Positions 8,114-17,509 of a stretch of DNA of 64,000 nt are shown here, in pieces. Under the pieces are notes generated by a model. It ran no database searches. It was not told the origin of the DNA and saw only the letters and a list, made by a program, of their open reading frames with translations. The position numbers were made by a program, and so were the translations under genes. The first letter of the stretch is position 1. Each line of letters opens with the position of its first letter. Source of the stretch: Stenotrophomonas sp. BIO128-Bstrain (lineage in GTDB: Bacteria; Pseudomonadota; Gammaproteobacteria; Xanthomonadales; Xanthomonadaceae); the NCBI RefSeq assembly GCF_030128875.1, contig NZ_CP124620.1, positions 992,001-1,056,000 on the forward strand, written 5' to 3'.

Positions 8114-9391
8114 TTATTGCTTGTTCGGTTCGGCAGCCGGAGCGGCGTCGGACTTCGTGGCGGCGGCATCGGCCGGGGCGGCAGCGGCGTCAGGCTGGGC
8201 GGCATCGGCCGGAGCGGCGCCTGCCGGAGCAGCACCCGCCGGAGCCTGGCCATTGCCGTTGCCGGCGGCCGGGTTCCACGGGGCGGCCTTGGCCGGGGCG
8301 CCTTCCTTGACCTTCTGCACGCCGGCCACGATCACCTGGTCGCCGGCATCCAGGCCACCGCTGACCAGCCAGTTGCTGCCCTGCTGGCCTTCGCTCTTCA
8401 CGTTCTTGCGGATGACCTTGCCATCCTTGCCGACCACCAGCACGTAGCCGCCGGTGGTGTCGCGCTGCAGCGCCTGCAGCGGCACCAGGTAGGCGTTGTT
8501 GCGCTCACCCAGAGTCGCCTGGAAGCTGACGAAGGCGCCCGGCAGCAGGATCTGCTGCGGGTTGGGCAGCACCGCGCGCAGCGAGACCGCGCCGGTGGCC
8601 GGGTCGACCGTGGTCGAGGAGAAGTCCAGCGTGCCCGGCTGGTCGTAGACGGTGCCGTCGGCCAGCTTCACCTGCACGGTGGACTTGCCGTCCCCGCTCA
8701 GGGCCAGTGCGCCCTTGGCCTGGGCCGCGCGCATCTGGGTCAGCTCATCCACGCTCATGGAGAAGTTCACGTACAGCGGGTCGAGCTGGTCCACGGTGGT
8801 CAGCAGGGTGACATCGCCCTGGCCGACCAGTGCGCCTTCGGTGACCTGCTGCTTGCCGGCGCGGCCGCTGATCGGCGAACGCACTTCGGCATAGCCGAGG
8901 TTGATCTTCGCGCTGGCCAGCGAGGCCTGGGCCTGCTGCACCGCCGCGGCGGCGGTACGCTCGGTCGCTTCGGCCGCGTCCAGATCGGACTTGGAGACAT
9001 AGGCCTGCGGGGCCAGCGAGCGGGCGCGGTTGGCCGCGGCCTTGGCGTTCGCGGCGGTGGCCTGGGCCGAGGTCAGCTCGGCCTGCGCGGCGTTGAGCGC
9101 AGCGCGCAGCGGTGCCGGATCGATCAGGAACAGCACCTGGCCTTCCTTCACATCCGAACCTTCCTGGTAGACGCGCTTGAGCAGCACGCCCGGCACACGG
9201 GCCCGGACATCGGCACTGCGGTACGGCGACAGACGGCCGACCAGCTCACGCTGCAGGGGCAGGGTCTGGGGCTTGGCCTCGATCACGCCCACTTCCGGCG
9301 GCGGCGGGGCCTGCTGCTCTTCCTTCTTGCAGGCGGTCAACGCAAGGGCGACTGCGCACGTCAGGGCAAGGGTGCGGAGTGGGGCGATCAT
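8114..9391 (-). CDS. RND efflux periplasmic adaptor (membrane fusion protein), lipoprotein
   Basis: A 425-residue AcrA/MexA-type adaptor linking the RND pump to an outer-membrane channel. Residues 1-21 are a lipoprotein signal with lipobox LTAC (C21). The lipoyl/hairpin region spans about residues 60-190 (VRARVPGVLLKRVYQEGS, then an Ala/Gln-rich coiled hairpin), followed by the beta-barrel domain. The last 50 residues or so are a low-complexity Ala/Pro tail built from PAGA and PADA units, not part of the conserved fold. Its start overlaps the tetR stop by one base (TGATG), implying translational coupling. Confidence 0.95.
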   Translation of the reverse strand: MIAPLRTLALTCAVALALTACKKEEQQAPPPPEVGVIEAKPQTLPLQRELVGRLSPYRSADVRARVPGVLLKRVYQEGSDVKEGQVLFLIDPAPLRAALNAAQAELTSAQATAANAKAAANRARSLAPQAYVSKSDLDAAEATERTAAAAVQQAQASLASAKINLGYAEVRSPISGRAGKQQVTEGALVGQGDVTLLTTVDQLDPLYVNFSMSVDELTQMRAAQAKGALALSGDGKSTVQVKLADGTVYDQPGTLDFSSTTVDPATGAVSLRAVLPNPQQILLPGAFVSFQATLGERNNAYLVPLQALQRDTTGGYVLVVGKDGKVIRKNVKSEGQQGSNWLVSGGLDAGDQVIVAGVQKVKEGAPAKAAPWNPAAGNGNGQAPAGAAPAGAAPADAAQPDAAAAPADAAATKSDAAPAAEPNKQ

Positions 9392-10050
9392 CAGGAGAAG
9401 CTCCGGTGTTGGTTTGAATGCGAAGCCGTGGCGGCTTCGGGCGCAGCGAACGCGCGCAGGAAGCTGTCGACGGAGAATTCTGCCCAGCGGCGCCGCACGG
9501 TGGCGTCAGCGCGATGGGGGATGTGGAAGCGCTGTTTTTCGAAATCCAAGCCGGCGATCATGCTCAATAGCAGTTCAGCCATGAAGTGCGGGTCGTCATG
9601 CCTCAATTGGCCTTGCGCGGACCGGGTTGCCATCCATTCAGAAACATGAAGCGCCAGTGCCCCGGCGCCGTCCTGGTAAAGGGTGCGGGCTTCCTGGGGG
9701 AACTGGCTGGATTCTGTCGCGATCAGCCTCCGGGCCTGGACCACGTGAGGCTGATTGAAGTGATCCAGGTAATCGTTGGCGAACTGCAGCAGGCTGCCAC
9801 GCAGGTCATCACCGTCCAGTGAGCGCAGCCCGGCGGTCGCGCGGCACACATGCCGCTGCATCACCCGGCGCAGGAGTTCCTGCTTGCTTCCATAGCGGCT
9901 GTAGAGGGTCTGCTTGGAGCAGCCGGCATGCTGGGCCACCGCGTCCATGCTCAGCTGCATCCCCTGGCTGGCCAGCAACTCGCGCACAGCATCGAACACG
10001 CGATGATCGCGCGCGTCCATCGTGCTGGCGGCGGGGTGTGGGGGAGTCAC
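9391..10050 (-). CDS. TetR-family regulator of the RND pump
   Basis: A 219-residue regulator. The TetR helix-turn-helix occupies about residues 14-60 (SMDAVAQHAGCSKQTLYSRYGSKQELL). The C-terminal domain resembles the AefR-like group. It is co-transcribed with, and overlaps, the adaptor gene, so it probably represses its own operon. An operator-like palindrome and a TATAGT box lie within 25 nt upstream. A second in-frame ATG 10 codons in (10020) is a possible alternative start. Confidence 0.9.
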   Translation of the reverse strand: MTPPHPAASTMDARDHRVFDAVRELLASQGMQLSMDAVAQHAGCSKQTLYSRYGSKQELLRRVMQRHVCRATAGLRSLDGDDLRGSLLQFANDYLDHFNQPHVVQARRLIATESSQFPQEARTLYQDGAGALALHVSEWMATRSAQGQLRHDDPHFMAELLLSMIAGLDFEKQRFHIPHRADATVRRRWAEFSVDSFLRAFAAPEAATASHSNQHRSFS

Positions 10051-10057
10051 GCGGTGG

Positions 10058-10072
10058 ACTATACCGTCCAGT
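10058..10072. promoter_or_regulatory. TetR-type operator overlapping the pump operon -10
   Basis: The 15-bp palindrome ACT-N2-AC-N-GT-N2-AGT is centred at 10065. On the minus strand it includes TATAGT, a good -10 for the tetR-mfp-rnd operon. Position and symmetry suit autorepression. Confidence 0.55.
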
Positions 10073-10269
10073 TCAGAATTGTAGAAGCCTTGTCTTTCGG
10101 TGCGTTTTGATGACCAACGTCAAGTTGCAACCGAAGCGGCCGATGCTGCGACGGAGGGAGCGCCATGCGCTGATCCGTACGTCGCCGAATTGACATCGCC
10201 GATGTAAACGGGACCCAACCCGAATCACCTTATTCCGTCCTGCAGCAAGGTATTTCTGTGCGGTAGGCC

Positions 10270-10275
10270 TACAAT
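10270..10275 (+). promoter_or_regulatory. Possible -10 element of the NAD-GDH gene
   Basis: TACAAT lies 37 nt before the ATG and partly overlaps a 10-bp perfect palindrome (GTAGGCCTAC, 10263-10272). No convincing -35 is seen. The TTGACA at 10190 is too far away to pair with it. Confidence 0.4.
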
Positions 10276-10312
10276 TTCATTTTCCCAACTGAGCAACACG
10301 CACCGCTCCGTC

Positions 10313-13300
10313 ATGAAACCGCAAAAACCAGCAGCCAAGACCGTGAAAAACAAATCCAAACCAGCCGATACGCAGACTGTTTCGCCAGTGGGCTTCTCGC
10401 TGGAGCCGGTGTACACGGCCTTGCGCAAGCGCTACCCGTCGGCCGGGCAGGCCGAGGCAGTGGCTTTTGCCGCCGACTTCTACAAGCGCATGGAGGCGGA
10501 CGAGTTCCCGCACCACAGCGCCGAGGAGTGGGCCGCACTGGCAGCGGACACGCTGGAATTCGCGCGTGTGCGCAAGCCCGGCAAGGCCAACGTCCGCGTG
10601 TTCAACCCGACGCTGAAGGGCAACGGGTGGGAGTCGCCGCATACGGTGCTGCAGATCGTCAATGACGACATGCCGTTCCTGGTCGACACCGTCACGATGT
10701 CGCTGGCCGAACACGGCGTTGGCGTGCACGTGCTGGGTCACCCGGTGATCCGCTTCGCGCGTGACAAGGCCGGCAAGCTGACCACGGTCAGCGACGGCAC
10801 CGCCGAATCGGTGATGCTGCTGGAAATCGACCGTCAGCCGGCCGAAGCCATGGCCGACGTCGAGAAGGCGATCATCAAGGCGCTGGACGAGGTGCGTGCC
10901 ATCGTCCGCGATTGGGACGCGATGCGTGCCAAGGCGCAGAGCCTGGCCGACGATCTCGGCAGCCGCCAGCTGCCGGTTGATGCCGCCTCGCGCGCCGAAG
11001 CACAGGAATTCCTGCGCTGGGCCGCCGACAATCACTTCACCTTCTTCGGTTACCGCGAGTACCGCGTCGAGAAGCAGGGCAAGGAAGATGTGCTGGCGCC
11101 GTTGAACGACACCGGCCTTGGCCTGATGCGCGGGCAGGACAAGTCCGCCGCGCGCCCGGTCAAGACCCTCGCCGCGCAGGGGCTCAATGCCACCTCCGGT
11201 TTGAAGGACGCACTGATCCTGACCAAGACCAATGCCCGTTCGCGCGTGCATCGCTCCGGTTACATGGATTACATCGGCGTGCTGGAGTTCGACGCCAAGG
11301 GCAAGATCATCGGCGAACAGCGCTTCCTGGGCCTGTTCACCTCCAGCGCCTACAACCGCCGCCCGTGGGAAATCCCGCTGGTGCGCCAGCGCCACGAATA
11401 CGTGATGAGCAAGTCCGGCCTGGCGCCGAGCAGCCACAGCGGCAAGGCCCTGCGCCACATCCTGGAAACCCTGCCGCGCGAAGAACTGTTCCAGTCCAGC
11501 GAGGACGAACTGTTCCGCACCGCCATGGGCGTGCTGGGCCTGCAGGAGCGCGTGCGCAGCCGCCTGTTCCTGCGCCGTGACAAGTACAGCCGTTTCATCT
11601 CCGCGCTGGTGTACCTGCCGCGCGAACGCTTCAACACCGATGTGCGCCTGCGCATCGAAGCCATGCTCAAGGACGCCCTGCAGGGTGAGTACGTGGACAG
11701 CTCCGTGGTGCTCGGCGAATCGCCGCTGGCCCAGGTGCATCTGATCGTGCGCCCGAAGGCTGGCCAGTCCCTGGAAGTGGACACCAGCGAACTGGAGCAG
11801 AAGCTTGCCCAGGTGCTGCGCAACTGGCAGGACGATCTGCGCGAAGCGCTGGTCGCCCGTCATGGTGAAAGCGAAGGCCTGCGCATCGCCGCGCGTATCG
11901 GCAAGGCGCTGCCGGCCGGTTACATCGAAGACTCCAGCACCGAAATCGCCGCCAACGACGTCAGCCAGCTGGATGCGCTGACCGGCCCGGACGATCTGCG
12001 CCTGAGCCTGCAGGCCGTGCAGCGCGAAGGTGGTGAAGGCCTGCGCCTGAAGCTGTATCGCCAGCTGGATGACATCCCGCTGTCCGACGCGCTGCCGATG
12101 ATGGAAAACATGGGCCTGCGCGTGATTGCCGAGCGTCCGTACCGCCTGACGGTCGACAACGCGCCGGTGTACGTGCAGGACTTCGAAGTCGAATCGGTGG
12201 CCGGTGCGATCGATGCACCGAGCGTCGATGAAGCCTTTGGCGAGACCTTCGCCCGCGTGTGGCATGGCGATGCCGAGAACGACGGCTTCAACCGCCTCGT
12301 GCTCGCTGCCGGCCTGCACTGGCGCCAGGTGGCGATGCTGCGCGGCTACTGCAAGTACCTGCTGCAGACCGGCGTGCCGTTCTCGCAGGCCTACGTGGAA
12401 GGCACCTTCACCCGTTACCCGCTGCTGGCCCGCCTGCTGGTGGAGCTGTTCGAAGCCCGCTTCGACCCGGCCACCGGCAACGAGAGCAAGGATGCGATCG
12501 CCGAGGGCCAGGCCCAGCTGCGCGCACACCTGACCGTGCTTGCCGGTGGTGACGAAGCCACCCTGAAAGTGCTCAAGACCGTGGTCGATGCACGCAAGGG
12601 CGACCGCACCGTGCAGATGGATGCCGCGCGCGATGCGCTGCTGAAGCTGATGGACCGTGTCTCCAGCCTGGATGAAGACCGCATCCTGCGCAGCTTCATG
12701 GGCGTGATCGATGCGACCCTGCGCACCAGCTACTACCAGACCGATGCCGAGGGCCGCCCGGGCCACGTCATCAGCTTCAAGTTCGATTCGGCGCTGGTGC
12801 CGGACCTGCCCAAGCCGCGCCCGTACCGCGAAATCTTCGTGTACGGCCCGCGCGTGGAAGGTACCCACCTGCGCTTCGGTGCGGTGGCCCGTGGTGGCCT
12901 GCGCTGGTCGGACCGTCGCGAAGACTTCCGTACCGAGGTGCTGGGCCTGGTCAAGGCGCAGATGGTCAAGAACACCGTGATCGTGCCGGTCGGTGCGAAG
13001 GGTGGCTTCTTCGCCAAGACCCCGCCGGTGAACGGCGACCGCGATGCGATCTTCGCCAACGGCGTGGCCTGCTACAAGCTGTTCATCCAGGGCCTGCTGG
13101 ACATCACCGACAACATCGTCAACAACAAGATCGTGCCGCCGGTGGATGTCGTGCGCCATGACATGGACGACCCGTACCTGGTGGTGGCCGCCGACAAGGG
13201 CACTGCGACCTTCTCCGACATCGCCAACGGCCTGGCCGTGGCGCATGGCTTCTGGATGGGCGATGCCTTCGCCTCCGGTGGCTCGGTCGGTTACGACCAC

Positions 13301-15289
13301 AAGGGCATGGGCATCACCGCGCGCGGTGCGTGGGAGTCGGTCAAGCGCCACTTCCGTGCGCTGGGCCGTGACAGCCAGAGCCAGGATTTCACCGCGGTCG
13401 GCGTGGGCGACATGTCCGGCGACGTGTTCGGCAACGGCATGCTGCTGTCGCGCCACATCCGCCTGGTCGCCGCGTTCGATCACCGCCACATTTTCCTGGA
13501 CCCGAACCCGGATGCGGCCACGACCTTCGTCGAGCGCGAGCGTCTGTTCACCGTGCCGCGTTCCAGCTGGGCCGATTACGATGCCAAGCTGATCAGCAAG
13601 GGCGGCGGCGTGTACCCGCGTACGCTGAAGTCGATCGAGATCACCCCGCAGGTCCGTGAAGTGCTGGGCCTGGACGAGGGCATCAAGTCGATGGCCCCGA
13701 ACGATCTGATGAGCGCGATCCTGAAGGCGCCGGTCGATCTGCTGTGGAACGGCGGCATCGGTACCTACGTCAAGGCGGCCAGCGAGCAGCACAGCGACGT
13801 CGGCGACCGTGCCAACAACGCGCTGCGCGTCAATGGCGGCGAGCTGCGCTGCAAGGTGGTGGGCGAGGGCGGCAACCTGGGCATGACCCAGCTGGGCCGC
13901 ATCGAAGCTGCCCAGGCCGGCGTGCTGCTCAACACCGACTTCATCGACAACTCGGCCGGTGTGGACACCTCCGACCACGAAGTCAACATCAAGATCCTGC
14001 TCAATGATGTGGTGCGGGCCAAGAAGTTGACCGTCGAGCAGCGCAACAAGCTGCTGGCCTCGATGACCGACGAAGTGGCCGCGCTGGTGCTGATGGACAA
14101 CTACCGTCAGAACCAGGCGCTGAGCCTGATGGAACGCATGGCGGTCAAGCGCCTGGGCTCCAAGCAGCACTTCATCCGCACGCTGGAACAGCAGGGCCTG
14201 CTGGATCGCCAGATCGAGTACCTGCCCTCGGATGCGGAGCTGTCCGCGCGCAAGGCGCGTGGCCAGGGCCTGACCCGTCCGGAGCTGTCGGTGCTGTTGT
14301 CCTACTCCAAGCTGGTGGCCTTCCAGCAGCTGCTCGAGTCGGACATCCCGGAAGATCCGTACCTGTCCAAGGAACTGCAGCGTTACTTCCCCACGCCCCT
14401 GCAGAAGAAGTACGCCGACGCGATGGAGCGTCACCGCCTGAAGCGCGAAATCATCGCCACGGCCGTGACCAACCAGACCATCAACCGCATGGGCGCCACC
14501 TTCCTGATGCGCATGCAGGAAGACACCGGCCGCACCGTGGCCGAGGTCGCCAAGGCGTACACGATCAGCCGTGAAACGCTGGACGCACGCGCCCTGTGGG
14601 CACAGATCGACGCCCTCGACGGCACGCTGCCGGAGTCGGTGCAGATCGACGCACTGGAAGTGATCTGGAAGCTGCAGCGCTCGTTCGTGCGTTGGCTGCT
14701 GTCGCGTCCGGGCGCCATGCCGGGCATCACCGAAGCCGTCAACCGCTACCAGGCCGCGTTCAACGACATCCGCGACGCCTCGGGCGTGCTGCCGGATTCG
14801 CAGCGCCCGGCCTACGAGGCGAGCGTGCAGGAGTGGAAGGACAAGGGTCTGCCGCCGGCGTTGTCGCAGCAGCTCTCGGAACTGCAGTTCCTGGAGCCGG
14901 CGTTCGACATCATCGAGCTGGCCCGCACCCGCAAGCTCAAGCCGGTGGACGTCTCCAAGGTCCACTTCCGCCTGGGCGATGCCCTGCAGCTGCCGTGGCT
15001 GTTCGAGCAGATCGACGCGCTGGAGGTCAATGGCCGCTGGCACGCCGTGGCCCGTGGCGTACTGCGCGACGAGCTGGCCGCCCACCATCGCAACCTGGCT
15101 GCCCAGGTCCTGTCGATGAAGGGCAACAGCGCCGAAGCCAAGGTCGCCGCCTGGATGGGCCGCGATGACAGCAGCCTGCGCTTCACCCTGGCGATGCTGG
15201 CCGAACTGGCCGAGCAGAAGACCCTGGACTACCCGACCGTTTCGGTCGCGGTGCAGCGCCTGGGCCAGCTGGCTTCGCATGGTGCGTAA
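10313..15289 (+). CDS. gdhB: NAD-specific glutamate dehydrogenase, 180-kDa class
   Basis: A 1658-residue protein of the large NAD-GDH family (Bac_GDH), which oxidatively deaminates glutamate to 2-oxoglutarate. The N-terminal 700 or so residues carry the ACT-like regulatory segments typical of this class. The catalytic core begins near residue 860 with GGLRWSDRREDFRTEVLGLVKAQ and continues with KNTVIVPVGAKGGF (substrate lysines), then DKGTATFSDIAN and ASGGSVGYDHKGMGITARGAW. Length equals that of described L-GDH180 enzymes. It stands alone, divergent from the efflux operon, with a 262-bp intergenic region. A long open frame on the opposite strand is a shadow of its GC-rich codons. Confidence 0.95.
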   Translation: MKPQKPAAKTVKNKSKPADTQTVSPVGFSLEPVYTALRKRYPSAGQAEAVAFAADFYKRMEADEFPHHSAEEWAALAADTLEFARVRKPGKANVRVFNPTLKGNGWESPHTVLQIVNDDMPFLVDTVTMSLAEHGVGVHVLGHPVIRFARDKAGKLTTVSDGTAESVMLLEIDRQPAEAMADVEKAIIKALDEVRAIVRDWDAMRAKAQSLADDLGSRQLPVDAASRAEAQEFLRWAADNHFTFFGYREYRVEKQGKEDVLAPLNDTGLGLMRGQDKSAARPVKTLAAQGLNATSGLKDALILTKTNARSRVHRSGYMDYIGVLEFDAKGKIIGEQRFLGLFTSSAYNRRPWEIPLVRQRHEYVMSKSGLAPSSHSGKALRHILETLPREELFQSSEDELFRTAMGVLGLQERVRSRLFLRRDKYSRFISALVYLPRERFNTDVRLRIEAMLKDALQGEYVDSSVVLGESPLAQVHLIVRPKAGQSLEVDTSELEQKLAQVLRNWQDDLREALVARHGESEGLRIAARIGKALPAGYIEDSSTEIAANDVSQLDALTGPDDLRLSLQAVQREGGEGLRLKLYRQLDDIPLSDALPMMENMGLRVIAERPYRLTVDNAPVYVQDFEVESVAGAIDAPSVDEAFGETFARVWHGDAENDGFNRLVLAAGLHWRQVAMLRGYCKYLLQTGVPFSQAYVEGTFTRYPLLARLLVELFEARFDPATGNESKDAIAEGQAQLRAHLTVLAGGDEATLKVLKTVVDARKGDRTVQMDAARDALLKLMDRVSSLDEDRILRSFMGVIDATLRTSYYQTDAEGRPGHVISFKFDSALVPDLPKPRPYREIFVYGPRVEGTHLRFGAVARGGLRWSDRREDFRTEVLGLVKAQMVKNTVIVPVGAKGGFFAKTPPVNGDRDAIFANGVACYKLFIQGLLDITDNIVNNKIVPPVDVVRHDMDDPYLVVAADKGTATFSDIANGLAVAHGFWMGDAFASGGSVGYDHKGMGITARGAWESVKRHFRALGRDSQSQDFTAVGVGDMSGDVFGNGMLLSRHIRLVAAFDHRHIFLDPNPDAATTFVERERLFTVPRSSWADYDAKLISKGGGVYPRTLKSIEITPQVREVLGLDEGIKSMAPNDLMSAILKAPVDLLWNGGIGTYVKAASEQHSDVGDRANNALRVNGGELRCKVVGEGGNLGMTQLGRIEAAQAGVLLNTDFIDNSAGVDTSDHEVNIKILLNDVVRAKKLTVEQRNKLLASMTDEVAALVLMDNYRQNQALSLMERMAVKRLGSKQHFIRTLEQQGLLDRQIEYLPSDAELSARKARGQGLTRPELSVLLSYSKLVAFQQLLESDIPEDPYLSKELQRYFPTPLQKKYADAMERHRLKREIIATAVTNQTINRMGATFLMRMQEDTGRTVAEVAKAYTISRETLDARALWAQIDALDGTLPESVQIDALEVIWKLQRSFVRWLLSRPGAMPGITEAVNRYQAAFNDIRDASGVLPDSQRPAYEASVQEWKDKGLPPALSQQLSELQFLEPAFDIIELARTRKLKPVDVSKVHFRLGDALQLPWLFEQIDALEVNGRWHAVARGVLRDELAAHHRNLAAQVLSMKGNSAEAKVAAWMGRDDSSLRFTLAMLAELAEQKTLDYPTVSVAVQRLGQLASHGA

Positions 15290-15303
15290 GCATGGTGCGT
15301 AAG
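15278..15303 (+). repeat. 13-bp tandem duplication across the NAD-GDH stop codon
   Basis: CATGGTGCGTAAG occurs twice head to tail (15278-15290 and 15291-15303). The first copy contains the TAA stop (15287-15289). The second copy repeats the end of the gene beyond the stop. Confidence 0.9.
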
Positions 15304-15320
15304 CGCATTCGCGCTGACGC

Positions 15321-15409
15321 CCCACGGTTTGCCCTGCAAACCGTGGGCCCCATGCAAACCCTGCGTCCAGACCCCCGCGCCTTCGGCGCGCCCCCCTGAC
15401 TCAGGGGGG
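15321..15409. other. Cluster of three strong hairpins after NAD-GDH
   Basis: CCCACGGTTTGC / GCAAACCGTGGG (15321-15347, loop CCT), CGCGC / GCGCG (15376-15390) and CCCCCCTGA / TCAGGGGGG (15391-15409) follow each other. None has a T tract, so they are not classic terminators. The transcript here must be heavily structured. Confidence 0.6.
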
Positions 15410-15457
15410 CTCTGCTCCAGAGGTGTGTTTCTGGATCTGGCAGGTGCATGACTGATC

Positions 15458-15488
15458 AACGGCCCCGCTCACGCGGGGCCGTTCTTTT
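15458..15488 (+). terminator. Rho-independent terminator after NAD-GDH
   Basis: Stem AACGGCCCCGC / GCGGGGCCGTT with loop TCAC, followed by CTTTT. It lies 169 nt after the NAD-GDH stop, behind the hairpin cluster. The rest of the stretch up to nadK at 15634 holds only SMAG palindromes. Confidence 0.85.
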
Positions 15489-15512
15489 ATGTCGGTGGCC
15501 GGCATCCGGCAG

Positions 15513-15533
15513 GCACCGACCGTTGGTCGGTGC
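15513..15533. repeat. SMAG-like palindrome
   Basis: GCACCGACC-GTT-GGTCGGTGC, a 9-bp stem with the GTT loop typical of this family, but without an intact GTAG head. Confidence 0.6.
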
Positions 15534-15559
15534 GGACGTCGACATGACCGCAACACTAC

Positions 15560-15584
15560 GCCACGACCAACGGTCGTGGCCTAC
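15560..15584 (-). repeat. SMAG element
   Basis: Read on the minus strand it is GTAG followed by GCCACGACC-GTT-GGTCGTGGC. It lies 50 nt upstream of the nadK start. Confidence 0.8.
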
Positions 15585-15633
15585 CGGGGACGTGGCGGGT
15601 ATGCTCTGGCGAACCCGCCCCACCGGATGTTTG

Positions 15634-16404
15634 ATGAGCGCTTCCCCTCGTATCGCCTTCCTGGCCAGCTCCACCGAAGCGGCGCAGCTTGCGCTGGCAC
15701 AGATGCGGGCGCGTTATGGCGACTTCGCGCCCGAGCAGGCCGAGGTGCTGTGCCCGCTGGGCGGTGATGGCTTCCTGCTGCAGACCCTGCATCGCTATGG
15801 CGCGCTGGGCAAACCGGTGTTCGGCATGAAGCTGGGCACGGTCGGGTTCCTGATGAACCAGTTCCGTGATGACGACCTGCCGGCACGCTTGGCTGCGGCC
15901 GAGCCGGCCAACCTGCGCCCGCTGGAGATGCTGGCGCTGACCGAGTCCGGCACCACCACCGGCTCGCTGGCCTACAACGACGTCTCGCTGCTGCGCCAGA
16001 CCCGCCAGGCCGCGCACATCGGCATCGACCTCAATGGCCAGGAACGCGTGGCCGAGCTGATCGGCGACGGCGTGCTGGTGGCCACCCCGGCCGGCAGCAC
16101 CGCCTACAACTATTCCGCGCACGGCCCGATCCTGCCGCTGGGCTCGCACACCATCGCACTGACCCCACTGGCCCCGTACCGCCCACGCCGCTGGCGCGGT
16201 GCGATCCTCAAGGCCGACACGGAAGTGCGGTTCCGCGTGCTCGACCCGTACAAGCGCCCGGTCAGCGTCACCGCCGATTCGCACGAAACCCGCGATGTGG
16301 TGGAAGTCACCATCCGCGAATCGCGCGAGCGCCGCGTCACCATGCTGTTCGACCCGGAGCACAATCTGGAAGACCGGATCCTGAGCGAGCAGTTCATGTT
16401 CTGA
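15634..16404 (+). CDS. nadK: NAD kinase
   Basis: A 256-residue kinase that phosphorylates NAD to NADP. The sequence shows [15 protein letters not shown] (the GGDG motif), [10 protein letters not shown], and the second NAD-binding loop [25 protein letters not shown]. The ATG at 15634 gives the usual family start ([11 protein letters not shown]). In-frame codons further upstream would translate through SMAG repeats and are rejected. The 5'-nucleotidase gene follows after 79 nt in the same direction. Confidence 0.95.
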   Translation: MSASPRIAFLASSTEAAQLALAQMRARYGDFAPEQAEVLCPLGGDGFLLQTLHRYGALGKPVFGMKLGTVGFLMNQFRDDDLPARLAAAEPANLRPLEMLALTESGTTTGSLAYNDVSLLRQTRQAAHIGIDLNGQERVAELIGDGVLVATPAGSTAYNYSAHGPILPLGSHTIALTPLAPYRPRRWRGAILKADTEVRFRVLDPYKRPVSVTADSHETRDVVEVTIRESRERRVTMLFDPEHNLEDRILSEQFMF

Positions 16405-16483
16405 GGGCGCTTGGCCGTGGCGGCCATGCTCTGTGGGAGAATGGATGGCCGGCCGCTGCGGCCGCATTGGATTGCTGATTGCC

Positions 16484-17431
16484 ATGGGCGACAACACCCC
16501 CCGTTTGCTGACCGTTGCCGTGACCTCGCGGGCCCTGTTCGATCTGGAAGAGGGCCATGCGCTGTTCGAGGCCGAAGGCGTCGATGCCTATGCCGAGTAT
16601 CAGCGCAAGCACGAAGACGACGTGCTGCGCCCCGGCGTGGCCTTCCCGGTGGTGCGCAAGCTTCTGGCGCTCAACCAGGGCCAGTCGCCGGAACAGCCGC
16701 GGGTGGAAGTGATCCTGCTCTCGCGCAACTCGGCCGACACCGGCCTGCGCATCTTCAATTCGATCCAGCACTACGACCTGGGCATCATCCGCGCGACCTT
16801 CACCGCAGGTGAGCCGACCTGGCCGTACGTGAAGCCGTTCGGCACCGATCTGTTCCTGTCGGCCAACCCGGAATCGGTGCGCCGCGCATTGCTGCACGGG
16901 ATCGCCGCGGCCACCATCCTGCCCAAGCCGCCGGGCGAGACGATTGCCGCGGCCGAGCAGGTCGATCTGGGCCGTCCGCTGGGCCAGCTGCGCATCGCCT
17001 TCGATGGCGATGCGGTGATCTTCGGCGATGAAAGCGAGCGCATTTCGCGCGAGCAGGGCGTGGAAGCGTTCGGTCGCCACGAGCGGGAAAACGCCCGCGA
17101 GCCGCTCAGTGGTGGCCCGTTCCGCAATTTCCTCTCGGCCCTGCATACGCTGCAGGCCGTGTTTCCCTCGGGCGAGGATGCCCCGATCCGCACCGCCCTG
17201 GTGACGGCGCGCTCGGCGCCGGCGCACGAGCGCGTGATCCGCACCCTGCGCGAGTGGGGCGTGCGTCTGGACGAAGCGCTGTTCCTTGGCGGCCGCCACA
17301 AGGGGCCGTTCCTGGAAGCGTTCGGCGCGGACATCTTCTTCGATGATTCCCAGCACAACATCGACAGCGCGCTGCAGCACCAGAGCGTGGCGGCTGGGCA
17401 TGTGCCGCATGGCGTCGCCAACGGCGGTTGA
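16484..17431 (+). CDS. Cytosolic 5'-nucleotidase family protein
   Basis: A 315-residue protein of the bacterial 5'-nucleotidase family (related to cytosolic 5'-nucleotidase I), predicted to dephosphorylate nucleoside monophosphates. Visible conserved parts are LTVAVTSRALFDLEE, VILLSRNSADTGLRIFNSI, and IAFDGDAVIFGDESE with the acidic DGD cluster, then RTALVTARSAPAHERVIRTL and ADIFFDDS. The start at 16484 is preferred because homology begins there; ATGs at 16433 and 16445 would add residues without similarity. It follows nadK and may share its transcript. Confidence 0.88.
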   Translation: MGDNTPRLLTVAVTSRALFDLEEGHALFEAEGVDAYAEYQRKHEDDVLRPGVAFPVVRKLLALNQGQSPEQPRVEVILLSRNSADTGLRIFNSIQHYDLGIIRATFTAGEPTWPYVKPFGTDLFLSANPESVRRALLHGIAAATILPKPPGETIAAAEQVDLGRPLGQLRIAFDGDAVIFGDESERISREQGVEAFGRHERENAREPLSGGPFRNFLSALHTLQAVFPSGEDAPIRTALVTARSAPAHERVIRTLREWGVRLDEALFLGGRHKGPFLEAFGADIFFDDSQHNIDSALQHQSVAAGHVPHGVANGG

Positions 17432-17484
17432 TGCAGCGCCCGGATGCACGTGGGGCCCAGGTATCCGCCAACGATGGCGCCGAT

Positions 17485-17509
17485 GTACCCACCAACGGTG
17501 GGTACCTAC
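17485..17509 (-). repeat. SMAG element supplying a stop codon
   Basis: On the minus strand it begins GTAG and continues with a palindrome of the form GTACCCACC-GTT-GGTGGGTAC. The TAG of the GTAG head is the stop codon of the DUF2939 gene. Confidence 0.85.

Noticed and set aside
10190..10195. Perfect TTGACA upstream of NAD-GDH as a -35
   Set aside because: No -10 lies 16-18 nt downstream; the plausible TACAAT is about 75 nt further on.
10277..15325. 1682-codon open frame antisense to NAD-GDH
   Set aside because: It mirrors the GDH codon bias, has no recognisable domain, and the GDH frame has full catalytic motifs.
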